DNA of 64,000 nt from Chitinophagales bacterium (GTDB lineage: Bacteria > Bacteroidota > Bacteroidia > Chitinophagales > Chitinophagaceae), in NCBI GenBank assembly GCA_026931325.1, contig JAIXLO010000126.1, positions 1-64,000 on the forward strand, given 5' to 3'. The notes under the pieces are model-generated. The model saw only the letters and a list, made by a program, of their open reading frames with translations, had not been told where the DNA came from and ran no database searches. Within the stretch, counting starts at the first letter, position 1. Every line of letters starts with the position of its first letter. Positions 1 through 8,246 of this stretch are shown in pieces. Made by a program: the position numbers and the translations under genes.

Positions 1-109
1 CTGTAATATTATTTATCACACGATGTACTGGCTCTTGTGCTTTTGCATAAAAAACAATAACTAAAAATAATATATAAAAAAATATTCTCACAAATAAAGA
101 TGCTTTCAA
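1..109 (-). CDS. Secreted or membrane protein, N-terminal fragment (runs off the left edge)
   Basis: The minus strand has an open frame that begins here and leaves the window after about 36 codons. It reads as a textbook signal peptide: a basic start, a long hydrophobic stretch (IFFYILFLVIVFYA) and an AKAQ-type cleavage site, followed by EPVHRV. No ATG is available before an upstream in-frame stop. The start must therefore be TTG at 109 (MKASLFVR...) or GTG at 91 (MRIFFYIL...). A TATTTTTG sequence that fits the Bacteroidota -7 box overlaps the TTG, which favours the GTG. Function cannot be told from the part visible. Confidence 0.5.
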   Translation of the reverse strand, partial: MKASLFVRIFFYILFLVIVFYAKAQEPVHRVINNIT

Positions 110-519
110 AAATACGTTGCAAGTATTTTATACAGTATTTTGTTTTTATGAAACACTATTTTGTGTTGAATAAACCCTTGTTTATAATAAATTAAAGGCA
201 TTGCTCAACTGAAAACAATGTTACGTAAAATGTAAAAGGTTTATTTGTTTATATACAGATAGTTTTGTTGAAGTTTCTACAAAGAGTTTAAAATTGCTTT
301 ATAACTAACAACTATTTTAAATTCTTCGTCTTAATTAGATTAATAGATATTTTTTCATTTCACAAACCTAATAAGGCACTAAGGCATAGAGGCAAGGTAA
401 TAAAAAGGGGGAGCTTTTATGTTTTGTGCCTTATTGTTTTTTAATGATTGAATTAAAAATGATTTTGTGGATTTAACACTTTTATTTTTCGTTTCAAAAA
501 GAAAAGAACACGATAATTA
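110..519. other. Gene-free stretch with a nested inverted repeat
   Basis: No credible coding frame is seen in these 410 bases. The stretch lies downstream of the PfkB gene and upstream of the partial secreted-protein gene, both on minus. The first half is featureless AT-rich sequence. At 370-379 and 426-435 lies a perfect 10-bp inverted repeat (AATAAGGCAC / GTGCCTTATT). Its loop contains a second 6-bp pairing (ATAAAA near 400, TTTTAT near 415) and several AAGGCA/GAGGCA repeats. It could act as the PfkB terminator or be a dispersed palindromic repeat. Confidence 0.5.
370..435. repeat. Nested palindrome with AGGCA repeats
   Basis: The outer arms 370-379 and 426-435 are perfectly complementary (10 bp). 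The 46-base loop holds an inner 6-bp pairing around a G-rich GGGGGAG run, and AAGGCA-like units at about 373, 381 and 390. This complexity is unusual for the surrounding AT-rich spacer. It may be a REP-like element or a weak terminator. Confidence 0.4.
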
Positions 520-1440
520 TTAAACTAAATTAATATCAAAATGTACTAACTGTACAAACTCATTTAGTCTTTCAGAAATATCTTCTTTAGTTAAATCTCT
601 TAATCTTTCTGTACCAAATTTTTCTACACAATAACTTGCTAAAGCACTACCAACTATAATAGCTGTTTTCATATTTTCAAAACTAATGTCCTTTGTTTTT
701 GCAAGATGTCCAATAAAACCTCCTGCAAAAGTATCTCCTGCTCCTGTTGGGTCAAAAACTTCATCTAATGGTAAGGCTGGAGCAAAAAACACATTATTTT
801 TATGAAATAACAAAGCTCCATGCTCTCCTTTCTTAATTACTAAATACTGAGGGCCCATTGTTAAAATAGTTTTAGCTGCACGCATTAATGAATAATCTCC
901 ACTTAATTGCCTTGCTTCACTATCATTAATAATTAAAACATCTATTTTTTGTAATACTTTTTTTAAGTCATCCATAGCAACATCCATCCAAAAATTCATA
1001 GTATCTAAAGCAACTAATTTGGGCCTATTTCTTAATTGCTCAATTACACTTAATTGTACAGATGGAGCTAAATTTCCTAACATTAAAAATTCACAATCTT
1101 GATAGCTTTCTGGCACAATTGGCTTAAAATTTCCTAAAACATTTAGTTCTGTAACCAAAGTATCTCTTGAATTCATATCTAAATGATAACGACCACTCCA
1201 GAAAAAAGTTTTTTCATCCTTTTTTATTTGTACTCCTTCTAAATCAACATTTCTTGCAGTTAATTTTTCTAATTCTTCTTGAGGAAAATCTCCACCAACA
1301 ACACTTATTTGTTTTACAGGTGTAAAATTACTTGCACACCATGCTATATATGTACCTGCACCACCTACTATTTTATCACTTTTTCCAAATGGTGTTTCAA
1401 TAGCATCAAAAGCCATTGAACCAACTACAACTAAAGACAT
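520..1440 (-). CDS. PfkB-family carbohydrate/nucleoside kinase
   Basis: A 306-residue ribokinase-fold kinase that should transfer phosphate from ATP to a sugar or nucleoside hydroxyl in the cytoplasm. The N-terminal glycine motif (GGAGTYIA, residues 26-33) and the C-terminal PfkB signature DPTGAGDTFAGGF (230-242) are both intact. Asp236 is the expected catalytic base. NDSEA at 172-176 is the usual mid-protein motif. The length is normal for the family. The substrate cannot be assigned: adenosine-kinase-like and ribokinase-like members share these motifs and no pathway gene is adjacent. It lies 80 bases downstream of the S1/P1 nuclease gene on the same strand. Confidence 0.85.
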   Translation of the reverse strand: MSLVVVGSMAFDAIETPFGKSDKIVGGAGTYIAWCASNFTPVKQISVVGGDFPQEELEKLTARNVDLEGVQIKKDEKTFFWSGRYHLDMNSRDTLVTELNVLGNFKPIVPESYQDCEFLMLGNLAPSVQLSVIEQLRNRPKLVALDTMNFWMDVAMDDLKKVLQKIDVLIINDSEARQLSGDYSLMRAAKTILTMGPQYLVIKKGEHGALLFHKNNVFFAPALPLDEVFDPTGAGDTFAGGFIGHLAKTKDISFENMKTAIIVGSALASYCVEKFGTERLRDLTKEDISERLNEFVQLVHFDINLV

Positions 1441-1520
1441 AATTTAAAATTTTTAATAGCAGCGAAACTAAATGTTTGTAATGAATTTTTTTAAGATTTA
1501 TTCCTCTTTGTTTGAAAAAA

Positions 1521-2330
1521 TTAATTAAATACTTCGTTCAAAATTTTTGCTAATCTTAGGCCTCCTTTTAATAATTGATTATTTAAATCATTTACAAAAA
1601 TATAATTGTATCGATAGCTTAATTTAGAACCATCGGGAGCTTGAGCATATATTTTATTGGCTATTGAATAAGATTCATAAAACCAATCTTCCAACGATGT
1701 GTTTTGAATTTCTTTTACTTGGCTTTTTTTAAGAATATCTAATGTTGATGCATATTCTGTAAAACTGTATTGTTGGAAATTAACTAATTTATCATCCCAC
1801 ACTTCATGCAAATTGCTTGGTTGATTGAACCATGTTAGTTTAATTTTATTGCCTCCTAAATCTTCTTGTCTTCCAATATGTAAAGGTTGATGAAGGTCTC
1901 CTACTAAGTGTACTAAAAAAATCAGAGCTATTCTTCTTTGTTCTTTAGATAATGATTTATTTGCCAATTGGTTTTTCATTTCTATTATTTGTGAATAAAG
2001 ATTTTCTCCTTGCAGGCTCGTTAATGCTTTAATATAATTTTCTTTTTCAAGCCCACTGGCAACATTTACATAATGCCATTTTGAAGTATGTTTCCAGGTA
2101 TTAGTAGTATCAGATTTTATAAAATCTGGCCAATTTGCCCATTCTGCTAAAGATTCTTTTCCTATTAAATTTTTTATTTCTCTCTGAGCTTTTCTTGTTA
2201 AATGATTTTGTGCAATTTTTGCTACAACCCTGTGCCCTGTAATACCCCAACTATAGCCTGAAAAAGGAATTAAAATAATTAATAAAATAATAATTGTTTG
2301 AAAAAATATTTTTCTGTTTTGTTTTTGCAT
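1521..2330 (-). CDS. Secreted S1/P1-type zinc nuclease
   Basis: A 269-residue S1/P1 nuclease, expected to cleave single-stranded DNA/RNA, often with 3'-nucleotidase activity, in the periplasm or outside. A signal peptide (hydrophobic residues 10-24) should be cut just before Trp28. In this family the mature N-terminal Trp is itself a zinc ligand. All nine expected trinuclear-zinc ligands can be placed: Trp28, His33 (GITGH), Asp69 (WPD), His86 (WHYVN), His141, Asp145, His151 (HLVGDLHQPLH), His175 and Asp179 (LHEVWDD). The enzyme looks complete and active. A likely role is scavenging phosphate or nucleosides from nucleic acid. It sits between mnmG and the PfkB kinase on the same strand. Confidence 0.9.
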   Translation of the reverse strand: MQKQNRKIFFQTIIILLIILIPFSGYSWGITGHRVVAKIAQNHLTRKAQREIKNLIGKESLAEWANWPDFIKSDTTNTWKHTSKWHYVNVASGLEKENYIKALTSLQGENLYSQIIEMKNQLANKSLSKEQRRIALIFLVHLVGDLHQPLHIGRQEDLGGNKIKLTWFNQPSNLHEVWDDKLVNFQQYSFTEYASTLDILKKSQVKEIQNTSLEDWFYESYSIANKIYAQAPDGSKLSYRYNYIFVNDLNNQLLKGGLRLAKILNEVFN

Positions 2331-2390
2331 TGTTTTAAATTTTTCCTTTTAGTTAACTTAAACTCAATCTGTATAAGGTTTGTAGCAATT

Positions 2391-4259
2391 TTATCTTCCC
2401 ATATAAACCATTAGTATTTGTACATCACTTGGGCTTACTCCACTTATTCTGCTTGCTTGGCCTAAGGTTCTTGGCTTTATTTTTTTAAATTTTTGTAATG
2501 CTTCGTTTGATATGGCAGCTACTTTATCATAATCAAAACTATCTGGAATAATCAGTTCTTCCATTTGGCTCAATTTTTCCACTAATTCTTTTTCTTTTTC
2601 AATATAACGTTCATATTTTACTTGTGTTTCTGCTTGTTCTAAAACTTCTTTTTTTTCTTCAGAAAGTTCTTTTTTCAAATTTTCTGAAAATGGTATTAAA
2701 TCTTGCAAACTAACACCTGGTCTTAATAAGATTTTTGAGGCTTTTTGTTTTTCTGATATTGGTGCTGAACCAATACTTTCAAAATATTGATTTATTATTG
2801 ATGGTTCTATATAAATACTATTGAGTAATGTTTTAATTTCTTCAACTTTTTGTTTTTTGTATAAAACATTATCCATTTTTTGTTGAGATGCTAAACCCAA
2901 ACGATAACTCAACTCTGTTAATCTAAGGTCGGCATTATCCTGTCTTAATAAGGTTCTAAATTCTGCTCTGCTGGTAAACATTCTATAGGGTTCATCTGTT
3001 CCTTTACTAATCAAATCATCAATTAAAACGCCAATATAAGCTTCATTTCTTTTTAATATTAAAGGTTCTAAATTTCTTGATTTTTGGTGTGCATTTATAC
3101 CAGCCATTATTCCTTGACAAGCAGCTTCTTCATAGCCTGTTGTACCATTTATCTGCCCAGCAAAGAATAAGTTATGTATTAATTTTGTTTCTAATGTGTG
3201 GTATAATTGTGTTGGTGGAAAATAATCATACTCAATTGCATAACCTGGTCTAAATATTTTACAATTTTCAAATCCAGGTACTGCTCTCAATGCTTTTATT
3301 TGAACTTCTTCTGGTAATGATGTAGAAAAACCATTTACATAAATTTCTACTGTATTCCATCCTTCTGGTTCTACAAAAAGTTGATGTCTTTCTTTATCTG
3401 CAAATCTGTTTATTTTATCTTCTATGCTTGGGCAATATCTTGGTCCAACACCCTCTATTCTTCCTTGATACATTGGGCTTCTGTCAAACCCAGTTTTAAG
3501 AATATCATGTACTTGTTGACTGGTATAAGTTATATGACAGCATTTTTGTTGTTGTGGTTTTATTTTTTCAACATCTAAAAAGGAAAATCCTGTTATTTCA
3601 TCATCTCCTTTTTGAATTTCCATTTTACTATAATCCAAACTTCTCCCATCAACTCTTGGTGGTGTGCCTGTTTTTAATCTATCACTTTCAAAACCAAATT
3701 CTACTAATTGTTCAGTGATGCCAGTAGCTGCTTTTTCAGAAATTCTTCCACCGCCTAACTGTTTTTCTCCTATATGAATAATGCCATTTAAAAAGGTACC
3801 ACTTGTAATAATAACAGAAGAAGCATAAATTTCATGTCCTAAACCAGTTACTACACCACAAGCTGTATTGTTTTTAATGATTATAGACCTTACCATATCC
3901 TGATAAAAATCAACATTGGGTGTATTTTCTAACATTTCTCTCCAAGTAGCAGAAAACAACATTCTATCATTTTGGGCTCTAGGGCTCCACATTGCTGGTC
4001 CTTTACTTCTATTTAAAACCCTAAACTGTATCATGCTTTTATCTGTAACAATACCACTATAACCACCTAAAGCATCAATTTCTCTAACAATTTGCCCCTT
4101 TCCAATTCCTCCCATTGCAGGGTTACAACTCATTTGAGCAATGGTTTGCATATTCATTGTAATCAGCAAAACCTTGCTTCCTAAATTTGCTGCTGATGAT
4201 GCTGCTTCACAACCTGCATGACCAGCACCTACCACTATAACATCATATTTTTGAAACAT
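2391..4259 (-). CDS. mnmG: tRNA uridine-5-carboxymethylaminomethyl modification enzyme MnmG (GidA)
   Basis: This is the FAD/NADH-dependent subunit that works with MnmE to install cmnm5U at wobble U34 of certain tRNAs. The N-terminal Rossmann motif GAGHAGCEAA begins at residue 11. The internal motifs (CNPAMGGIGKG, RVDGRSLDYSKM, GQINGTTGYEEAA) and a helical C-terminal domain ending near GQASRISGVSPSD are all recognisable. At 622 residues it is the usual length. A perfect TATATTTG -7 box ends only four bases before the ATG, suggesting a leaderless or nearly leaderless mRNA. Two parS-like palindromes lie just upstream. No mnmE partner is in the window. Confidence 0.96.
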   Translation of the reverse strand: MFQKYDVIVVGAGHAGCEAASSAANLGSKVLLITMNMQTIAQMSCNPAMGGIGKGQIVREIDALGGYSGIVTDKSMIQFRVLNRSKGPAMWSPRAQNDRMLFSATWREMLENTPNVDFYQDMVRSIIIKNNTACGVVTGLGHEIYASSVIITSGTFLNGIIHIGEKQLGGGRISEKAATGITEQLVEFGFESDRLKTGTPPRVDGRSLDYSKMEIQKGDDEITGFSFLDVEKIKPQQQKCCHITYTSQQVHDILKTGFDRSPMYQGRIEGVGPRYCPSIEDKINRFADKERHQLFVEPEGWNTVEIYVNGFSTSLPEEVQIKALRAVPGFENCKIFRPGYAIEYDYFPPTQLYHTLETKLIHNLFFAGQINGTTGYEEAACQGIMAGINAHQKSRNLEPLILKRNEAYIGVLIDDLISKGTDEPYRMFTSRAEFRTLLRQDNADLRLTELSYRLGLASQQKMDNVLYKKQKVEEIKTLLNSIYIEPSIINQYFESIGSAPISEKQKASKILLRPGVSLQDLIPFSENLKKELSEEKKEVLEQAETQVKYERYIEKEKELVEKLSQMEELIIPDSFDYDKVAAISNEALQKFKKIKPRTLGQASRISGVSPSDVQILMVYMGR

Positions 4260-4263
4260 TCTG

Positions 4264-4271
4264 CAAATATA
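4264..4271 (-). promoter_or_regulatory. -7 promoter box of mnmG
   Basis: Read on minus the sequence is TATATTTG, an exact match to the Bacteroidota -7 consensus TAnnTTTG. It ends four bases before the mnmG ATG, so transcription should start at or next to the start codon. No convincing -33 TTTG was found at the right distance. Confidence 0.5.
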
Positions 4272-4305
4272 TTATTGAATACATTTTTATAATAACTCTG
4301 TTTTA

Positions 4306-4321
4306 TGTGATTCGTGGAACA
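4306..4321. promoter_or_regulatory. Degenerate parS-like half-palindrome
   Basis: TGTGATTCGTGGAACA keeps the right half (CGTGGAACA) of the parS consensus TGTTnCACGTGnAACA, but the left half has decayed. It is worth noting only because a better copy lies 23 bases away, in the spacer between ybeY and mnmG. Alone it would not be called. Confidence 0.25.
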
Positions 4322-4343
4322 TTTTCTTTGAATTTATATAATA

Positions 4344-4359
4344 CGTTCCACATGAAACA
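4344..4359. promoter_or_regulatory. parS-like palindrome (candidate ParB site)
   Basis: CGTTCCACATGAAACA matches the consensus TGTTnCACGTGnAACA at 14 of 16 positions (mismatches at 1 and 9). It lies immediately after the ybeY stop, in the mnmG upstream region. mnmG/gidA is commonly linked to parAB and the origin region in bacteria, which makes the location suggestive. No parA or parB gene is in the window, so the assignment is inference. Confidence 0.4.
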
Positions 4360-4815
4360 TTATAGATTTTTGTAAAGTTGATTTAAGTAATAATTTTCTT
4401 TTTCTCTCATCTGTTTAATTTCAACTTTCTTTTTATCCTTATAACCACATAAGTGTAAAGCACCATGAAAAATTACTCTTTCTAATTCTCTCTTATATGA
4501 TACATTATTTGTTTTTGCATTTTCTTTTACCCTATCTACGCTTATATAAGCTTCTGCTTCTATTGGTTCCTCTTTTTCAGATAAACAAAAAGTAATAATA
4601 TCTGTATAATAATCATGTTGTAAAAATTGTTGATTTATATTCAACAAAAATTCATCTGAGCAAAAAATATAGCAAATACTTTTTAATGAAATTTTTTCTT
4701 TCTTAAAGAGATTCTCAACAAATAATTTAAGGTTTGATTTTCCAGAATAGATCAACTTTCTGTCGGCAGACCTAAACATAACATTTGTTATCTTCTTTGG
4801 ATATAATTTTTTCAT
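4360..4815 (-). CDS. ybeY: Endoribonuclease YbeY (rRNA maturation factor)
   Basis: A 151-residue UPF0054/YbeY protein, a metal-dependent single-strand endoribonuclease involved in 16S rRNA 3' maturation and ribosome quality control. The TDIITF motif (71-76) and the metal motif beginning HGALHLCGYKD (from His117) identify it. The first two zinc histidines, His117 and His121, are present. The third position, His in the E. coli-type motif HGxLHLxGYDH, is Asp127 here (GYKDK). From memory, GYKDK is frequent in Bacteroidota YbeY, so this is probably a lineage variant and not a dead enzyme. An internal Met13 is an alternative start. It lies just upstream of mnmG on the same strand and divergent from gmk. 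Confidence 0.9.
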   Translation of the reverse strand: MKKLYPKKITNVMFRSADRKLIYSGKSNLKLFVENLFKKEKISLKSICYIFCSDEFLLNINQQFLQHDYYTDIITFCLSEKEEPIEAEAYISVDRVKENAKTNNVSYKRELERVIFHGALHLCGYKDKKKVEIKQMREKENYYLNQLYKNL

Positions 4816-4973
4816 TGAATTAAAGATTTTCTAATGCCTAATTTTTATTTATCAATTATTTATAATATATTTTTATAGAAATTAGGTAAATTAATAAATT
4901 AATTTTTTCATTGAAAAGTTCTTGATTTATTATTAAAACTTTGCAAAACTAAGTAGCTTTCTTTTCTTTGCAC

Positions 4974-5540
4974 ATGGCTAAAGAAAAAATAATAATTATA
5001 ACTGCTCCTTCTGGTGCTGGAAAAACTTCTATTACAAGATTTTTGTTAAACAAATATTCGAATCTTTCTTTTTCTATTTCTGCTACAACCAGAAATTCAA
5101 GAGCTAATGAAAAAAATGGGGTTGATTATTATTTTATTTCTGTTCAAGAATTTCAACAAAAAATAAAAGAAAATGCTTTTGCTGAGTGGGAGATGGTTTA
5201 TGATGGAAAATATTATGGTACTTTAAAAACAGAATTAGAAAGAATTTGGTTACAAAACAAAACTCCTATTTTAGATATTGATGTAAAAGGTGCTATTCAT
5301 ATTCAACAACAATTTCCTCATCAAACTTTGTCTTTATTTATACAACCTCCAAGCATAGATATTTTAAGAGAAAGATTAGAAAGTAGAGGAACCGAAACAA
5401 TAGAAAGTGTTAATACAAGATTAAACAAAGCTGCTTACGAAATTTCTTTTAGCCATTCTTTTAATAAAATTATTATTAATGATGATTTAGATAAAGCATG
5501 TAAAGAAGCAGCAACAGTTGTTGGACCCTTTTTACAATAG
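4974..5540 (+). CDS. gmk: Guanylate kinase
   Basis: Phosphorylates GMP to GDP with ATP in the purine nucleotide pathway. The P-loop APSGAGKTS occupies residues 11-19 of the chosen frame. The GMP-binding region (SATTRNSRANEKNGVDYYF) and a lid segment (RLESRGTE) follow. The ATG at 4974 (MAKEKI) is preferred over an in-frame TTG two codons earlier, because MAKEK begins right at the first strand of the fold. That TTG belongs to a TTTCTTTG sequence resembling a -7 box, so the mRNA may be almost leaderless. A bidirectional terminator follows the gene. Length 188 residues, normal for the family. Confidence 0.95.
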   Translation: MAKEKIIIITAPSGAGKTSITRFLLNKYSNLSFSISATTRNSRANEKNGVDYYFISVQEFQQKIKENAFAEWEMVYDGKYYGTLKTELERIWLQNKTPILDIDVKGAIHIQQQFPHQTLSLFIQPPSIDILRERLESRGTETIESVNTRLNKAAYEISFSHSFNKIIINDDLDKACKEAATVVGPFLQ

Positions 5541-5559
5541 CTTCATCTTTATTAAATAA

Positions 5560-5585
5560 AAAAGAGCTTAATGATAAGCTCTTTT
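5560..5585. terminator. Bidirectional intrinsic terminator between gmk and the PpiD-like gene
   Basis: A perfect 11-bp stem (AAAAGAGCTTA / TAAGCTCTTTT) with an ATGA loop. It is flanked by A-rich and T-rich runs, so it can end transcription of gmk from the left and of the convergent foldase gene from the right. Confidence 0.9.
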
Positions 5586-5609
5586 GATATTTTTAATTTC
5601 TGCTTATAA

Positions 5610-7715
5610 TTAATAAACCTTATACCTATAATCTTTTATTGTTGCAGCATTTCTTAATGCAATCGATGCTCTATAAGCGGCACTTCTTAATTGATTTAAG
5701 ATATTTTGTTTTATCATTTCATCATCTTGTGTTGTAGGAACTGCATTAATATTAAGTGGTTTTATTGCAAAAACACCTGTATTACCAGCTATTGGTGTTG
5801 TTACTTTTCCAATCATATCTTTATTAAAAGAAGCTCCAACAATTTTTTGCTCATAACCAATATTTGGAATAGCTGGATTTGCAAAACTTATGCTATCAGC
5901 ATGTTGAACTTGTGATTCTGCTGATTTAGCATAATCTTCTAAAGTTGTTCCTTTAAATTTCGTTTCTATAATTTTCTTTGCTTTCTTTTCATTTCGTACA
6001 AATGGTTCTACTTGAGGACGTGCAGCTGCTACTGACATTAATCCTTTTTTATTAATATCTGTTATGATAGCAACAATATAATTATCTCCTATTTCAATTG
6101 GTTCGCTTACTTTATTAATTTTATTATCAAATAACCATCTTACAATTGTACGAACTGATTCTTGTTGAAAATTTGGAAGAGTAAAATCATTTTGTTTTAC
6201 ATCAATAGCAACTAAAATAGGTTTATTTAGTTTATTAGCTTCGTCATCAAATTGCTTTTTATCTTTAATATTTGCTGCAAATTGTAAAGCTGATGTACTT
6301 GCTATATTCACTGTTTCGTTGCTTGCAATTATTGGTTTTGCTAAATATGCAATTTTAACAGCTTCTGTAAAATTCTTTTGACTAATTACTTCTATATAAT
6401 GATAACCAGAGTATGCATCATTTTCAACTTTTACTACTTTTTTATCTCCTGCTTTTCCATAAAAAATAGTTTCTGCAAATTCTTTACTTATTCCAGAAAA
6501 TTGTTGAAGTGCAAAATCATACTCTCCTTTTGTTCCTTTACTTCCACCATCATCACTATATTTTTGAACAAGAGCATTAAAATCTGCACCAGGTAATTTT
6601 GCCAACATTTCTACACTATCTATTCTTTTCTTAGCAATACTATCATCTAATACGGGATTTCTTCTATCTTCTGTTTTAACTAAAATATGTCTAACTTTTA
6701 CACTATCTGGTAACGTTCTTTTACCTATCATTTTTGCAATAACATAATTTCCCCCATCTAAATAAGGTCCAAAAACAGCTCCATCTGGTAAATTTTTAAT
6801 ACTATCAGCATTTGGCATTCTTAAATCTTTCTTTGGCATATATCCATCCAAATAAGGAATTTCAGAACCCATACGTGCTAAAAATGCTTCAGAATTTGGT
6901 GCATTTATAAAATCTGATTTTAAAGCTATTACCTGATTGTAAGTATTTAAAGTATCAGTTGATGATGGTGCAGTACTAAAAGTAACATAAGAAAAATTTC
7001 TTGTTTCTTCTTTTTGTTCAAAGCCTGAGGGATATTTTTTAATATATGCTGCAATTTCATTATCAGAAACCTGATTTACTGTACTATCAGATATTGATGA
7101 ATATGGAACATAAACAAATTCTATATTAGATATTATATTATTATCTGCTTTTTGTTTTTCTATTAACCAAGTTGGTGCATAAGCACTTTTTTGTAATAAT
7201 GCATCAAACTTTGATTTTAATGCTTGTTGTTTTATTGGTTCAATATAAGCCTGAATAACTCCTTGTATATTTTCTTGATTCTTAGATTTTTTTAATTGAG
7301 CAAATGCCTGACGTGCTTCATCTGCTTTAAAATTTCCATTTTCATCTACAAATTGTTGTTCTCTTCTTAAAGGAGAGTTTTGTCCAAATAAAACATCACT
7401 TATTTCTTTTCCAGTAACAGTTAAACCAAGTTTTTCGCTTTCTTGATCTAATATTATTCTATCTACTTCCATATTCCAAACCTGTGGAATAATGTTATTT
7501 CTATCTTGACCATTAGATGTGTACATATTTATTTTTTTGTCAAATTCTCCAAGCTCAATAGTTGTTCCATTTACTTTACCTATTGCTGAATTTGCAGATA
7601 ATCCACCATAACCTCTACCAACACCATCTTGAAGAATAAAGGCTATCATAGCCACTGCAATAATTCCAAATATTACCCATGCACCTTTATCACGAATTGT
7701 TTGAATAACAGACAT
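5610..7715 (-). CDS. PpiD/SurA-like membrane-anchored periplasmic peptidyl-prolyl isomerase
   Basis: A 701-residue protein with one N-terminal transmembrane helix (about residues 12-29) followed by a large periplasmic part. SurA-N-like helical sequence spans about 40-190. A parvulin-type rotamase domain spans about 340-447, starting at the diagnostic VRHILVK strand. A further C-terminal region may hold a second, degenerate parvulin-like unit. The architecture matches the PpiD group, foldases that assist outer-membrane and periplasmic proteins emerging from SecYEG. The length is typical of Bacteroidota members (about 700). It faces gmk across a shared terminator. Confidence 0.88.
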   Translation of the reverse strand: MSVIQTIRDKGAWVIFGIIAVAMIAFILQDGVGRGYGGLSANSAIGKVNGTTIELGEFDKKINMYTSNGQDRNNIIPQVWNMEVDRIILDQESEKLGLTVTGKEISDVLFGQNSPLRREQQFVDENGNFKADEARQAFAQLKKSKNQENIQGVIQAYIEPIKQQALKSKFDALLQKSAYAPTWLIEKQKADNNIISNIEFVYVPYSSISDSTVNQVSDNEIAAYIKKYPSGFEQKEETRNFSYVTFSTAPSSTDTLNTYNQVIALKSDFINAPNSEAFLARMGSEIPYLDGYMPKKDLRMPNADSIKNLPDGAVFGPYLDGGNYVIAKMIGKRTLPDSVKVRHILVKTEDRRNPVLDDSIAKKRIDSVEMLAKLPGADFNALVQKYSDDGGSKGTKGEYDFALQQFSGISKEFAETIFYGKAGDKKVVKVENDAYSGYHYIEVISQKNFTEAVKIAYLAKPIIASNETVNIASTSALQFAANIKDKKQFDDEANKLNKPILVAIDVKQNDFTLPNFQQESVRTIVRWLFDNKINKVSEPIEIGDNYIVAIITDINKKGLMSVAAARPQVEPFVRNEKKAKKIIETKFKGTTLEDYAKSAESQVQHADSISFANPAIPNIGYEQKIVGASFNKDMIGKVTTPIAGNTGVFAIKPLNINAVPTTQDDEMIKQNILNQLRSAAYRASIALRNAATIKDYRYKVY

Positions 7716-8246
7716 AACTTATTATTATATATATTTTAAAGGAGAGCAAAATTAGGGGAATATAGTTATTGAACAAATTGTGGATAAACATCTATAATCA
7801 TTTAATATCTTATATTTAAAAAATATCAAAAACAAAAGTTCATATTAATACAATTATAAAAATAATTTCCACATCTATTTTGTTTTTAAAATAAAAATCA
7901 GTGTAAAATTATAAATTGATAATATTTTGTGTTGAAAGAAATAACTCTGGCTTATATTTTAAAAATTAAAATACTATTGAAGTTTTCACTTTTACTTCAT
8001 CTTATTGCAGTGTATAGTGGTTAGATTAAAATGTATAATAAAGTATACTTTATTTATTAACTATTGTGAAAATAAGCAGATAATACTGAATTATACAATT
8101 TTATATTGTTGAGTATTTATCAGTTATAGTGTATAATAGTTTAGTTAATTAACTTTGCCACTTGTTAATAAATAACTTATCCCACTATTAACACTCATAA
8201 TAGTAATATTGTTTTTTATAAATAAATATTATTAAATACTATTACA
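7716..8246. other. AT-rich intergenic region with one perfect DnaA box
   Basis: These 531 bases lie between divergent genes (PpiD-like on minus, nadA on plus) and hold no believable ORF. The sequence is extremely AT-rich. One exact DnaA box, TGTGGATAA (complement of TTATCCACA), is at 7779-7787, with weaker look-alikes such as ATTTCCACA near 7867. A 7-bp inverted repeat (GTTAATA / TATTAAC) is near 8165-8193, and a perfect -7 box TAACTTTG is at 8150. The gap must hold two divergent promoters. A replication origin is possible, but a single perfect box is thin evidence. Confidence 0.4.
8150..8157 (+). promoter_or_regulatory. Candidate -7 promoter box for nadA
   Basis: TAACTTTG matches TAnnTTTG exactly, about 90 bases before the nadA ATG. 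No -33 TTG lies 17-23 bases upstream, so the call is tentative. Confidence 0.35.

Noticed and set aside
3381..3578. Short plus-strand open frame within mnmG
   Set aside because: Shadow of mnmG; the same applies to the other short frames inside nadA, mutS, acs, the Nramp gene, asd and the Omp85 gene.
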